The translations under genes were made by a program, and so were the position numbers. From Choricystis sp. odSpoLacu1 (lineage: Eukaryota > Chlorophyta > Trebouxiophyceae), in contig OY253660.1 of the NCBI GenBank assembly GCA_958009055.1, positions 310,001 to 374,000 of the forward strand: a stretch of DNA of 64,000 nt, in the 5' to 3' direction. The notes beneath the pieces were generated by a model. It saw nothing but the letters and a program-made list of their open reading frames with translations, was not told the origin of the DNA and searched no databases. Each line of letters opens with the position of its first letter. The first letter of the stretch is position 1. This document shows positions 20,231 through 31,685 of this stretch, piece by piece.

Positions 20231-21394
20231 ACGCTGCAAACGCTTCAGCCGCCAGCGCCACCGCAGCCGCCTGCCCAAACGCGACCGCCGCGCGCGTGTC
20301 TACCGCCGCAACCTCCAACTCCAGCACACGCCTCCCACCCGCCCCTACCGCCACACCACCCACCGCCTCCATGATGATGGCTATTGGGGCGACTTCGAAG
20401 AGCAGCCTCAGTTTTGGGGGGGAGCTGGGGGAGACAGGGTTGTAGAAGACACCTTTCCTTTTTGCCAGGATGTGGTGGACGTCGGCGACCATGGCCCCCG
20501 TGTACCTCAGTGTCGCCCCCGCGCCAATCAGACGGGTGACGAGGGCGGCGTAGGGCGGGTTGGTGGAGGCTGCCCGCAGGTTGGCGGGGGCAAATATGGA
20601 GGGGAGGGTGCCCTCGGCGAGCGGCGCGAGCCGCACTTGAGCTGCTGTGCGCGCCCACGTGGCGTGAGGGAAGGGTGAGCCGCCACCCACCGACCGCGGC
20701 ACCAGCAAAAACTCGTCCACACGCAGGGGGGCGGTGGCGCCGGCGACAGGGGCAGCCAGCACGAGGGTGACACGTGGACCAAAAACTGCGTAAACGCTCG
20801 CGCACTGCTCCTCCCCCCTCCTCCCCACCAGCCCCCGCCCCGGCCACACGCCAAAGATGGCGCCGACTGCCCACCCCGCGCCCACAACGGAGGATCCGTC
20901 CAGTGGGTCGAAGGCGATGGAGAAGGAGGCGCCGCCGAGGTCTGTTTCGACTGCGGTTTCTTCAGAGGCAGCGATTGCCACCACGCCACACGAACGCAAT
21001 GCAGCAAAGCAGGCGGCGTCTGCCGCCACGTCGGCCGCGATCTGGACGTCGCCGCACGCATTGATGGTGCCGACGGCGGACGTGTCCGCGGTGCGGAGCA
21101 GGGACTGTTGGGATGGTGTGGGGTGTTTGGTTGGAATCATGGCGATTTCTGGCTGCTCCCCGCCTTTCTGTCTCGCTCAGCGTCATCATAAGCTCACCGC
21201 CACACTCTCCACGGCGTCGCCGATGGCTTGGAGCACGGTGACCTGTGTGTGGGGGGAGGGAGTGTGACAAAAGTGGGACGCGCTCCTTGTTTTTTTGATC
21301 GTTCGCTGTGCACACAAGCGTCTCTCAGTGCTTGGCAACACACCAGCTCAGGGTCGACGCCGCGTAGGTGGACGGACAGGGGGCTGCCGTCCAT
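20229..21394 (-). CDS. SBP: sedoheptulose-1,7-bisphosphatase, no visible transit peptide
   Basis: Exons 21344-21394, 21198-21242 and 20229-21104, all phase 0, give 323 residues. FBPase-superfamily motifs: SEE (metal Glu), SIAFDPLDGSS (metal Asp and phosphate binding), IFGVWPG. SBPase-type segments distinguish it from FBPase: FAPANLRAA, LRYTGAMVADVHHIL, KGVFYNPVSPSS and KLRLLFEVAPIAII. It removes the C1 phosphate of sedoheptulose 1,7-bisphosphate (Calvin cycle). The plant redox-regulatory CxxxxC pair before the conserved GD is not present here (TADTSAVGTINACGD has one Cys). The protein begins MDGSPLSVHLRGVDPEL, without a leader. Confidence 0.86.
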
Positions 21395-21587
21395 TTTTGG
21401 GGTTGGCACAATTGGCAGCTCGACAAAAAACAGCGTCGGTGTGGGTTTTTCTTCTCCCTTACTCTCGCTCCTCCCTTTCGCTGCACGCACGCACAGCCAG
21501 GTACCACTCGCCTGCAACACTCAAACGTCCCAAAGGAGCGCACACAGGCGCCCCTTGTGTACGCGCCCACCTCCCCTCCACCACTAA

Positions 21588-22819
21588 ATGGACGGCGGCG
21601 CGGCCGGCCGCGCAGCGGCCAACTTGCCGCCCGGCCCTGCGGCCGCCAAACTGGTGAGTGTGGGTGGGTGGGTGTGACAGGAGTGTGCTTGAGGAGAGTT
21701 GGGGCGCTGAAATGCGTCTCCAGCGGCTGGAGAGCGTGCAGTCGCACCCCACCGGTCTGGCCAGCCGGCACGCGGGCGCGGTGTGTGTGTGTGTGTGCTG
21801 CTGTGCTAGCCGCACCCCTATCCCAATGCCCACCACACGCTGCACAGCAAGTGATGTTGCAGGCGGAGCTGGGGGGTGGAGTGGGGACTCTGCAGGAGGA
21901 GAGGGACGCGCGAGAGGAGCCGGCGCGCTGGCGATGGGGGGGGGGGGGGGGGCGGGCGCACAGACACACGCCGACCCACCCTCCCCCCCTCCCCCCACAC
22001 CCACAGGCCCGCCTCCTCGCCCTCGGCGGCGCCGCCACCTACGCCGCCTTCAACTCCCTGTTCAACGTGGAGGGCGGCCACCGCGCCATCGTGTTCAACC
22101 GGCTGGTGGGCGTCAAAGACATCGTCTACGCGGAGGGCACCCACTTCATGGTGCCCTGGTTTGAACGCCCCGTCATCTATGATGTCCGCGCCCGCCCCAA
22201 CGTCATTCAGTCGCAGTCCGGGTCGCGCGACCTGCAGATGGTCAACATCGGGCTGCGCGTGCTGACGAGGCCGGTGCCCGCGCGGCTGCCCGAGATTTAC
22301 CGCACTCTCGGCACCGACTACGCTGAGCGCGTGCTGCCGTCGATCATTCAGGAAACCCTGAAATCTGTCATCGCGCAATACAATGCGTCCCAACTGTTGA
22401 CGCAGCGTGAAGTTGTGTCGCGCGACATTCGTCGCATCCTGACCGCGCGCGCGCAGCACTTCAACATTGTGCTGGACGACGTGTCGATCACCAACCTGAC
22501 CTTCTCACGCGAGTACACGTCAGCTGTGGAGGCCAAGCAAGTCGCTCAACAAGACGCGGAGCGCGCCAAGTTTGTGGTGGAGAAGGCGGAGCAGGACAAA
22601 CAGTCGGCCATCATCAAAGCAGAGGGTGAGGCCGCGTCGGCGCGCCTCATCGGTGAGTCTGTCCAACAAAACCCTGCCTTTCTGACGCTGCGCAAGATTG
22701 AGGCTGCGCGCGAGATCGCGGGCACGGTGGCCGCGTCCTCCAACCGCGTGTTCCTGGATGCCGATTCGCTGCTGCTCAACCTGAACGAAGACGCGATGAC
22801 GAGTGGCAAGAAGCGGTGA
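21588..22819 (+). CDS. PHB2: prohibitin 2
   Basis: Exons 21588-21653 and 22007-22819 (phase 0) give 292 residues. The protein has an N-terminal hydrophobic anchor (ARLLALGGAATYAAFNSLF), then the SPFH/Band-7 domain: VEGGHRAIVFNRLVG, THFMVPWFERPVIYDVRARP, LQMVNIGLRVLTRP, LPSIIQETLKSVIAQYNASQLLTQRE, ITNLTFSREYTSAVEAKQVAQQDAERA. Prohibitins 1 and 2 form ring complexes in the inner mitochondrial membrane that scaffold AAA proteases and respiratory assembly. The intron carries a G17 run (21936-21952). Its start is 193 bases from the divergent SBPase start. Confidence 0.95.
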
Positions 22820-23002
22820 AAAAGGAGAGTGGTTTTTGCTTGGAGTTTTTTGACTTTCTCTTGGTGGTGGGCGTGCGGGCTTTTGTGTCGGTGGCGTGTG
22901 CAAGCCAAATGTGGGGAGACCGACCCAGAGAAGCTGCAAAAGAAAGAAGCGACACAGCAACACACCTGCGCGCCCATTCCCCCGATTTTCCTCTCAATCT
23001 CT

Positions 23003-23170
23003 ATGGCGCGCGGCGACGCCGCCTTCCGCGCCGTGTCGGCCACGCTGTTTGGCATGAGCATGCTGGCTGGCGGCTGGTTGACGGCCACGATGGTGGCTGG
23101 GTTCACTGCGGCCAAAGACGGCAACAAAAACACGGGCAACGCGGCCACGCCGCCTGCTTGCGGCGCGTGA
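23003..23170 (+). CDS. 55-residue single-helix membrane protein
   Basis: ATG 23003 to TGA 23170. After a short basic start (MARGDAAFRAVS) there is one long hydrophobic helix (ATLFGMSMLAGGWLTATMVAGF), then a polar tail with one Cys. The size and form resemble small organelle-membrane subunits or assembly factors. I recognise no specific family. It lies 183 bases downstream of PHB2 on the same strand. Good codon pattern and AT-rich flanks support it, but its short length limits confidence. Confidence 0.5.
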   Translation: MARGDAAFRAVSATLFGMSMLAGGWLTATMVAGFTAAKDGNKNTGNAATPPACGA

Positions 23171-23330
23171 CATGACACGTCCCCGTCGCCTCACTCCACG
23201 CCCCCGTTTTTTGTTGCGCTGGCGCGCTAGGCAGCTTTTTTTTGTATGCTGAGACCGTTCTGTTTGTATCCTTGTTCTCTTTTGATCGAAATGTTTTGCA
23301 CCCACACACCCTCAAACTCTCTCTCTCTTC

Positions 23331-26300
23331 TCAACTCGCCGCCTCCGCCACCGCGGCCGCGGCAGCCGACAGCAGCCCCGCCCTCGCGTCCGACCGCAGC
23401 TGGGGCAGGGCCAGGCCGGAGGCAGCCGCGTCGGCCAGGGCGGCGGAGTCCCCGCCGCGCGCGGAGCCGAGCACCCAGCGCGCGGCTGCGGCGGCAATCT
23501 CTGCCAGAGCGGGGGAGGAGGCGGCGGTGCCGCCTCCAGCGGCACGCAACGCATCCAGTAAATCGTGTGACCGATCAGGGGGCGGTCCATCGCCGTCGGC
23601 GGCGTCCAGGTCCAGGAACAGGGCAAAGACGCCCGCGCCAGAGCGCCAGGTGCCGGCGCCACGTTCTGCGTCGATCGCCTCCGCGTGCGGGGCCAGGGCG
23701 GCCAGGGCGGCTGTGATTCGGCTGCGAGCAGTCGGGTCGCGCGCCGCCAGGAGGGAGGGGGCCAGGCGGGAGGCGAGCACGTCGTGCGCAGCGGCAAACG
23801 CGCCCGCTGCGACACACGCCTCGTACTCTGCCCCTGCGTCCCGCCGCGACCGCGCCCAGGAGGCAGACGCAGCCGCCAGCCAGGACTGAGGAATGTGCAG
23901 CGTGTCGGTCAGCACGGCCGCGGCGGCCGGGTGGGCGGCCCAGCGCGGCGCGTGGCGGGCCAAAAGGTCCGCAACCGCGGCATCGCGCGCGGTCCCCGGC
24001 CCCCCCCCCACCACCCGCGCCGTCCCCAATGAACAGCAGAGGCAGCACCGCCCACTCGGGCGAGCCCGCGGCTTCGAGGGCGGCGGCCGCGGCGGCGTGC
24101 AGCGCGGTGTCGGCGGGGGGAGGGGGGGGAAGAGCTCCCGCCGACGTCGGGCAGCGCGCCCACCGCCCGCGCCACACACGCAAGGGCCCACCCGGGCAAC
24201 GCGTCCAGCGCGTCTGGGGTGAGTGCGGTGGGCGTGGCCAGGGCAGCGATGGCGCCGCCCGAGGAGGCGGTGTCGGCGCCACGGGTCGCGAGCTGCAGCA
24301 GGCGGAACGCCGCGTCTGTGGCGGGGGCGGGTGGGCGGGCGGCCGGGGGCGCCACTCGGGCGGGGGATCCATGCGCTGCGTAGGGTGGGGCGGGTTGGGG
24401 GGCGGCCCCCGCCGCGGCAGCGTCTTCATACGCGGCCACCGCGTCCCCTGCCGGCGCGCCGGGCGCCACCCCCCACCACAGCTGCAGGCCGACTGCCTGC
24501 CTCCACGACCGGGCGAGGGAGGGGGCGACCGCGTCCACGTCGCCGGCCAGGAGGCGGTAGGCGGCGGCGCGGCCCGGGGCGATGTGGGGGGTGGTCGCGT
24601 CAGCGTCCCACAAAGCCACGGCCGCACCGACGGCCGCGCGCGCAGCGTCGCCGGCAGCAGCCGCGGGGATCAGCGTGGCCAGGCGCACGTCACCGTGGCG
24701 AATGGCTTCGAAGACAGCGTCGGACGGGCGGCCGCCAGCCAGCAGGGCAGCGACGCGGTCGGGGGAGCCGCCGGGGGCGGAGGCCAGCGCGGCGTCGACG
24801 TCGCTTGCACAGCGGTCGCGCAGCCAGCGGGACAGGCGGGCGCGGCGCACCGCGGCCGCCGCGAAGGCGCCATCGTCGGCTGGGCCGGGGGGCAACGGGG
24901 CCAGGGGAGGGGCGGGCAGGGGGCCAGTCGGTGGCGCCGCGTCGCCGTCCACCCTCGACCACAACCCATCAACCAACTCCCACGCCCACGCCTCCGCAAC
25001 CAGGGCGCCCGCTTCAGGGCAGGTGGCGGGGTCGCGCCCCACCGCGGTGACGGCGCGCGATACGGCGGCGAGCAGGTCCAAGACGAGAGCCCGCAGGCCG
25101 CCGCCGCGGTCGACAGAGAGCACAGCGCGCGGCAGCCCCCCGGGTGCCCCACTCCCAGGCACGGGGGTCACGCGGGACGCCAGCGCAGTCAGCGCAGCCC
25201 GCCATCGTGCCAGCCAGCGGGCTTGCAGAGGGGGCAGGGCGCCGCCAGAGGGGGGCAGCAGGGGCGCGCACAGCGGGAGGCGGCGCAGGGTGATGGTGCC
25301 GCCCGGCCCCGGCGCCGCCAGCACGCCGCTCGGCCCCCATCCCACCCGAAACGAGCGCCCCAGCACGGCGCCCGCGTCCACGATGAGGCGGGCTTCCCCG
25401 CCGGCCGGCTCAGGAGAGGGTGGCGGCAGCGCGAGCGCGCCCGTGGCCGCGACGCCGCGCTGGCGCAGCGGCGACGCCGACCGCGGCGGCGGCAGGGCGG
25501 GCGGGGCCAGGGGGCGGGACACGCCCAGCGGGGTGGGGGGCGTGATGGAGGTGGAGGGGGTGGGGGTCCACAGGTTGAGGGAGGGGGAGGTGTCATCGGA
25601 TCCCCCGTCCATCTCCTCCTCAGCCACCACTTTGTCGGGCGACGCCCTCTTGCGCCGGGTCAGGCCGCCCGGCAGCGCCAGCGTGAGGTCGACGGAGGGA
25701 GGGGCGGGCACGTGCACCATTCCACCTCCTGTCGCCGGGGGCGGCGCCTCACGCGCGCCGCCGCCCCCGCCCCCAAAAAGCGCCGCCCGCGCCGACGCGA
25801 CGGCGCCCGCGTCCAGCCCCAGGCGGGCGGGCAGAGCCACAGCCAGCTCGGGGGACAGGGCTGCCATGGCGCGCGCGGGGGCGGTGTGGCCGACGACACC
25901 GAGGGGGGCGTCGTCGGGGGATGACCGCGCAGACGTGTTGTCACCCCCACCCCCCTCCGACGCGGGCACGGTGGCGTCGTCCGACTCGTGCATGGAGTCC
26001 GAGTCGGCGGCGTCGGCGTCAGCACCACCAGCGGCGGGCTTGCCGTCGTCGTCGTAGCGGCGGCGGCGGCGGCGGTGTGTGCCGTCTTCACCACCGCCGC
26101 CGTCGTCGTCGTCGTCTTCGTCGCTGCCCCCGGGAACCAGGCCATACCGAGAGAAGTGGTCCACCTCGAACCTCCACACACCGCCGTCCGCATCGTAGCC
26201 GACGAAGCGGGCCCCCTGGTCGGCGGCCAGACGGCGCAGGCGCTTGGCGAACCTGTCGATCGCGGCAGCGTCCGTCGTGGGTGCGCCCGTGTCGCGGTCG

Positions 26301-29077
26301 AGTTTGTGCACCCCCTCCAGCGTCACCAGGGCGCGCCCATTCAGACCGCACCCCACGTCGGGCTTGTCGGGGGCGTCGTCGGGGTAGACTTCCACCGCGC
26401 CGCGGCCGATGCGGACGATGGTGGGGAGGTGGGCGGAGCGCAGGTCGACGGGGTCGAGCCACCGCACGCTGCCGACGCCACGCACGCCGACGACAAGGCC
26501 GCGCACGCGGGCCAGGGAGGCGGGGTCGGCGGCTGCAGAGACCGCCAGTTCGTCCAGGGAGGGTTCCATGTAGGCGTTTTCACCGGTGGGCGGGGTGGGG
26601 AGGTCGGCCGCAGCAGCGCCCGCACGCGTGCGGGGAGACGTGTGCCCGTTGGCCCCGCCATCCGGCGACGGCGCAGCATGCCCATTGACCGTGCCTCTGG
26701 GCGGAGGCGCACCGTCCACAGGCGACTGCGATTTCCCGTCAGCCTGCGCAGTGGACGGCAGCGGCGTGCGCACGAAGAAAGCGCGCGGGTCGTCGCGCGG
26801 CGCGAGCGTGGAGGTGGCAGGCGTGCCCGCCGCCGACGAGGGCGCGGGCGATGGCGCGGTGGTGGGGCGGTTTGAGGTCGCGTTGCACGCCCCAGGCGGG
26901 CGCAGGCGGGCGGCCAGGCGCGCAGATGCGCCGCCACCGCCGCCTCTGCCGATCAACAAAGCCGCAGGGCGCCCGCCTGCACCCGCGGGTGGGGTGCGGG
27001 CGGCCAGACCCGTGCGTGCGGGTTCGGGCAGGGCGGCCAGGGCCGGGTCGACGGCGGGGGCGGGGGGCAGGGAGCCGTACGGGCCGGCGGGTGCCGCGGT
27101 CGCGGGCTGCGCGAGCGTTCGCGCGCCGCCACCGCCCAGCGAGCCGAAGAGGCCGCCGATTGGAGCGGCAGATGTCGCCGGCGCTGCCCCGCCAAACATG
27201 CCGTAAGTGGGGGCGGTGGAGGCGGCCGGCATGCCAAGCAGCCCCCCCCCTGCGGGCGCGGCCGACGCCGCAGGCGCGCCAAACAGGCCGCCGCCCGCAG
27301 GCGCCGGCGTGGACACGCCAAACAGGCCCCCCGTCGTCTGGGCAGGCGCGCCAAACAGGCCGCACGTGGCGGGCGTGGAGGCGGGGGCGCCAAACAGGCC
27401 GCCTGGGGCGGGGGTGGAGGCGGGTGCGCCAGAGAGGCCGCCAGTGGGGGCAGGGGATGAAGCAGGGGGGGCACCGAAGAAGCCTCCAGCAGCAGGGGCC
27501 GCGGATGCAGCCGGCGCTCCGCCAAATGAAAACGCAGACGGCGCAGCCGGCGCCGCGGGTTGACCACCAAACAGGGAGGGCGCGGCCGAGGTCGCGGGCT
27601 GCGCGCCGAAAGGTGATGGCGCCGCTGCGCCAAACGCGCCGCCGCCAAACAACGAGGGCGTGGTCGCGGGCGTGGGCGCGCCAAAGGGAGACGGTGCGGA
27701 CGAGAAGGCCGGAGAGGAGGTGGCGGCGCCGAAGAGGCCGCCGCCGCCGCCAAACGCGGGGGTGGAGGTGGACGCGCCGCCAAACAGGCCGCCGCCCCCG
27801 GCCCCAAACGCGGGCGTCGGTGCCGCCCCAAACGGCGACGACGCCGCCGGGGCGGCCGCCGCCCCGAATGCAGGCGTGGCAGACGCCCCACCGCCAAACA
27901 GGCCGGTGGCAGGCGTTGTTGGCGGCGCGCCAAACGCGGTCGGCGTCGGCGCGGGCGCGCCCAAGGGCGACGCGCCAAAAGCAGGTTGTTGGCTCGCTGT
28001 GCCGAACCCGGTCGAACCACCCGCCCCAAAGGATGGCACGGTCGACGTGCCGCCGCCAAACAACGAGGACGAGGGCTGGGCCACGCCAAAGGTGGAGCCA
28101 CCTGCCAGAGCAGCTGCGGGGCCAGCAGCTGATGATGACCCTTTCACACCCGCCGCGTAATCCTCCCACCTCAACTCCTCCACCGACCGCCCCGCGTAGG
28201 GGGGTTGGGCGACGATGGTGTCAAAGAAGACGATGGTTTTGGCGCCCCCCGTGGAGGAGGCGTCCGTGTCCTGCGTTTTTTGGTAGGCGGTGGACCGGGA
28301 GCCGCTGCCAGGAGGCGCGGGGGCAGCTGCGGGGGCGGCCGCCCCGAATGCGCCAGCACCGCCCGTGCTGCCAAACGGAGACGACGTGGCGGGCGCGCCG
28401 AATGATGAACTGGCTGCGCCAAAGGCGGGCGCGGGGGCGGGCGCGCCAAAGGCGGATGGTGTGGCGCCAAACCCGCCACCCGTGGCAGCGCCGCCACCGC
28501 CAAACACGGAGCCTCCAGGCGCCGCGCCAAACGCGCTGCCACCCCCACCAAACGTGGAGGCCGCGGGCGTGCCAAAACCGCCAGCAGACGTGCCCCCCAG
28601 CGGGTTGGGCGCGCCGAAAGGCGATGACGCGGCGCCGGCCGCTCCCGCGCCAAACGCAGACGTCTGCTGGCCGCCAAACGCGGACGGCGTGGCCGACGCA
28701 CCAAAGGCGCCCGTCGAGGGAGCTCCAAAAGCAGACGGCGTGGCGGCACCAAAGCCGGACGGCTGGGCGGTGGACCCAAACGGCGACGCTGAGGGTTGCG
28801 CGCCAAACGCGGAGCCCCCTGCGCCGGCGCCACCGCCAAACACGGACGTCTGTTGTTGAGGGGCGGCGCCAAAGGCGGGCGTTGTGGATGCACCAAACGC
28901 GGTGTTGGTGGTGCCAAAGGCGTTGGGTGTGGCTGTGTGTTGGGGAGGGGGGAAGGCGAGTCGAAAAACGGGAGCGCGGGGGCGGGGAGCTGCCACACTT
29001 CTCTCACCCTCCCACACACACTCACTCTGGCCAAAGGCGTTGCCACCCGTGCCAAATCCGCCGCCGCCACCAAACAT
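23331..29077 (-). CDS. NUP98: NUP98-NUP96 precursor nucleoporin (two frame breaks)
   Basis: Exons 29026-29077 and 23331-28932 (phase 1). Dense FG/GLFG repeats fill most of residues 1-860. A GLEBS-like Rae1-binding segment is at about 250-275 (VEELRWEDYAAG). The nucleoporin autoproteolytic domain ends in HFSRYG at about 943 (self-cleavage between F and S). The rest is NUP96, with helical repeats to …AEAAS. The reading frame changes twice near the 3' end, at the G8 run 24122-24129 and at the C10 run 24000-24009, each as if one base were surplus. With both corrected the protein is about 1883 residues. It supplies the FG permeability barrier and, via NUP96, the Y-complex scaffold. Confidence 0.9.
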
Positions 29078-29635
29078 GGCGGGCGACGCGGGGCGCGCGG
29101 GGGCGAGGCGCGATGAGACGGAAAAAACCTCGCGCTGTGCGTGTCACAGGCAGCGTCAGAGGCGGTCGCGGGTGGAGCCTGTGTGTGCGCGTGTGTGTGA
29201 TGCAGTGGATCGTGTGAGCCACCGAGGTTGGCGCTGGGCGCGCGTGTGGGGAGAGGGGGGGGGGGGGCGGCAGCACGCGCCCATCTGCGCCTCGCGCCAT
29301 CAGCGCAGCGGCGGCAATTGGGAGGGAGCGGCCTGCTCGCCCAGCCAGCCCTGCGACCCGCCGTCACTGTTCGGTGTGGTGCGTGGCAGCGGCGTGTGGT
29401 GCAGGGCGGCGACAGAAACACTCACCCGTCGACAGTGCACCAGAAAAGGCGCGGAACGGAGAGTGAGCGAAAAAAACGTCGAAACAAAGACAAAGTTTTT
29501 TTTCGTTGACAGCCTCTCCCCCGATGTGTATGCGTCTGGCCCCGCCGTGCAGGAATGAAAAACTTTGCAAATAGAACACATCAGCATGAAAAACAAACGA
29601 AGAAAAAAAGAGGATCCCTCCTCTCACTCCTCTCT
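29078..29635. other. intergenic spacer upstream of NUP98
   Basis: A 558-base spacer between the start of NUP98 and the stop of NOP53, both on the minus strand. It contains the NUP98 promoter side and, near 29468-29505, an A7…T8 imperfect inverted repeat that may belong to the NOP53 3' flank. No open frame shows recognisable content. Confidence 0.45.
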
Positions 29636-31034
29636 TCACCGCCTCGCCTTGCGTTTCACGTTGGCCGCTCTCAACCGGTCCACCCCATCCTGCCGCTCCG
29701 CTGCCCTGTCTGCGCGGCCACCAGCCGCGTAGGACACGCGTGCTTTTTTCTTGGCGGGAGCCGGCAGCCTCGGCTCCACCAGGCCCCGTTTTTGGAGGGA
29801 GGTGAAGCGGTCGCGGGCGAGACCGGCATCCGGGCGCAACGCCCTCAGGCTGGTGGGCACCTCGTCACTGCACAACACAGCGGACGGCGGATCCACGTAA
29901 TTACGACGTCCCAGCTTGGGGGGCAGCCGGCGGGCGCGGTCGGCCGCGTCGGCCGCGCGGCGCGCGGCGCGTGCGCGTGCGGCGGCCGCCTCTTTGTCCA
30001 GCTCCGCCGCAAGCCGGGGCAGCCGCTTCATATCCACCTCCGCGCGCTTCGCAATGCGGCGGGCAGCCATGTCCGCGGCGGCCGCCCGAACGCGGGCGGT
30101 GCGGTTGCGGTCGGCTGTGGTTTTGCGGCGCGGTTGGCGCAGCGGGGTGGCGGGGGCCGTGGCGTAAGCATCACCTGCCTCTTCCTCGCTGTCGTCATCG
30201 GTGGCCACGCCATCCACCAGCAGGCCGTCCAGCTCGTTGTCAGCGGCTGGCGAGGAGCCTGCTTCGACGAAGCGAGGGGGGGCGGCACGCAGGGCGGCGT
30301 CGTGGGCGGCTTCTTTTGCGAGTTCGGTGGCGACTGCAGCCGCCAACGCGTCCTGGTGGTAGGCAGGGTCAGGGTTATAAGCCACACCCGCGTGTGCGAC
30401 TTCAACAGCGGGGATGGGCGTGCGCCACGCAGGCGCGCGAGCCTTCGCAACGCGCGCTGCCAACGCGCGCGCAGCCTCCGCGTCCGCCCACGCGTCCCGC
30501 GGGGTGCGCAGGGCGAGGCCGGTGTGGGGGTCGACGCCCAAGTGCACCGGCTGGCGGGAGCGCGCCACCGCGGCGCGGGTGGCGGTGGTGACGAGGACGG
30601 CGCGCTGCGCGGCGGCCGGGGCGCAGATTTTTGTACCGTCGCCTTTGGCCTTGCGCCTTGGGGCGTGAGGGACGGGGGTCGCTGTTTGAGGCACGCCCGT
30701 CACCAGCTGGCACTTGAGGGGGGCGGCCAGGGCGGCGGCGCCACGCAGGCGGTGGCGGGTGGTGGTGGTGGTCTGGGAGGTGAGGAAGGGAGACGTCGAC
30801 GCAGGCGGCGCACCGCATTTGGTTTCGTTCTCTCTCTCTCCCTCCCTGCCTCCCCTCCTCCTCCCCACTCACCTTGTCCACCACAAAGAGCGCCTCGTTA
30901 GCTAGCTTGGCCAGCGGGGGCGCGGGCACGGGGGCCGCCGCCACCGCCGCCAGCACGGCCTCCGCGTCGGACGCGTCCACGTTGCGCCGCCACGCGCGCT
31001 TGCCTTTGCGAGAGGTGCGGGCGGGGGCGCCCAT
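29636..31034 (-). CDS. NOP53: NOP53/GLTSCR2-like 60S ribosome-biogenesis factor
   Basis: Exons 30873-31034 and 29636-30772 (phase 0) give 432 residues. Family landmarks in order: basic RKGKRAWRRNVDASD at the N-terminus, LFVVDK before the intron, AGVAYNPDPAYHQDALAAAVATELA in the middle, an acidic patch DDDSEEEAGD, a long Arg/Ala-rich helix, and LPPKLGRRNYVDPPSAVLCSDE…RDRFTSLQKRGLVEPR near the end. NOP53 recruits the exosome-associated helicase Mtr4 for ITS2 trimming in the nucleolus. BOP1 in this window acts in the same pathway but is not adjacent. Confidence 0.85.
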
Positions 31035-31368
31035 GATGGGATGCTGGTTGTGTGGGCGTGTAGTGTGCGCCTAGCAGGATGCGCCTGGCAGGGAGGGAGG
31101 ACGCTGCCTGCCGAATTGTTTTTGCTAGTGGCGGCCTTCACTTTTTCGTTCACATTTGACGATAAAGAGATTGGGTGCGTGTGGATGGGGCACTCGGGTT
31201 CACGCCTGCCCGTCCACACACACACACACACACACATCACGCGTGTGTTGATGTGGAGCCATTGCTCTGGCTTCAGACCGCGGAGCAAGCGTCGTTCAAC
31301 CTCTCGTTTTGTTCGCGTGCCCGCTCGCGCCGTGTGACTCACCCCCCCTTCTCCCTCCCCTCCAGTCC
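31035..31368. promoter_or_regulatory. divergent promoter region NOP53 / LYRM9
   Basis: A 334-base region separating two divergent starts. It contains a CA microsatellite (about 31216-31235) and a short AT-rich island near 31115-31165. No open frame with content. Promoter assignment rests only on position. Confidence 0.4.
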
Positions 31369-31685
31369 ATGTCCCCGCCCGCCCGCGCTCTGTACCGTGA
31401 CCTGCTGCGCACTCTGGCTAAACTGCCCAAGTGAGTGAGTGGGAAGGGAGGAGATTGAGTGTCCGATCAGCCCTTTTTCTCTCCAAACGACCTCCTACAC
31501 ACCTCTCTCCTCCTCACAGAGACGCCCAGCCCTACTACCGCCACCACGTGCGCCATTCCTTTGCGTCGCACGACGACGAGAACGACGTGAAACGCTTCTC
31601 GGAGATCGCGGAGCGCGCGCGGTCCGACGTGGCGAGGCTGGCTGAAAAGTACAAGTCTCCATCTTCTTCCCCGCCGCCGTCATGA
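31369..31685 (+). CDS. LYRM9: LYRM9-like LYR-motif protein
   Basis: Exons 31369-31430 and 31520-31685 (phase 2) give 75 residues. It begins MSPPARALYRDLLRTLAKLP, where LYR is the family motif. It continues YYRHHVRHSFASHDDENDVKRFSEI, closely matching the LYRM9 subgroup (YRHHVRQSF…DEDN). LYR proteins bind the acyl carrier protein and serve mitochondrial assembly; LYRM9 itself is poorly characterised. Its TGA stop (31683-31685) overlaps the ATG of the next gene as ATGA. Confidence 0.82.

Noticed and set aside
21368..21587. N-terminal extension of PHB2 upstream of 21588
   Set aside because: It reads through the divergent promoter and SBPase exon in the other strand; the short ATG exon spliced at 21653 gives a normal prohibitin.
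24000..24130. Tiny introns to explain NUP98 frame changes
   Set aside because: No GT…AG pair of plausible length fits; homopolymer length change explains both breaks directly.
26851..29217. Antisense open frame of 788 codons across NUP98
   Set aside because: Arg-rich, low complexity, mirror of the GLFG repeats; no family motif. Stops are rare by chance in such GC-rich DNA.
31216..31235. CA microsatellite as a regulatory element
   Set aside because: Simple CA/GT repeats are scattered in many introns and spacers here; nothing ties this one to a function.
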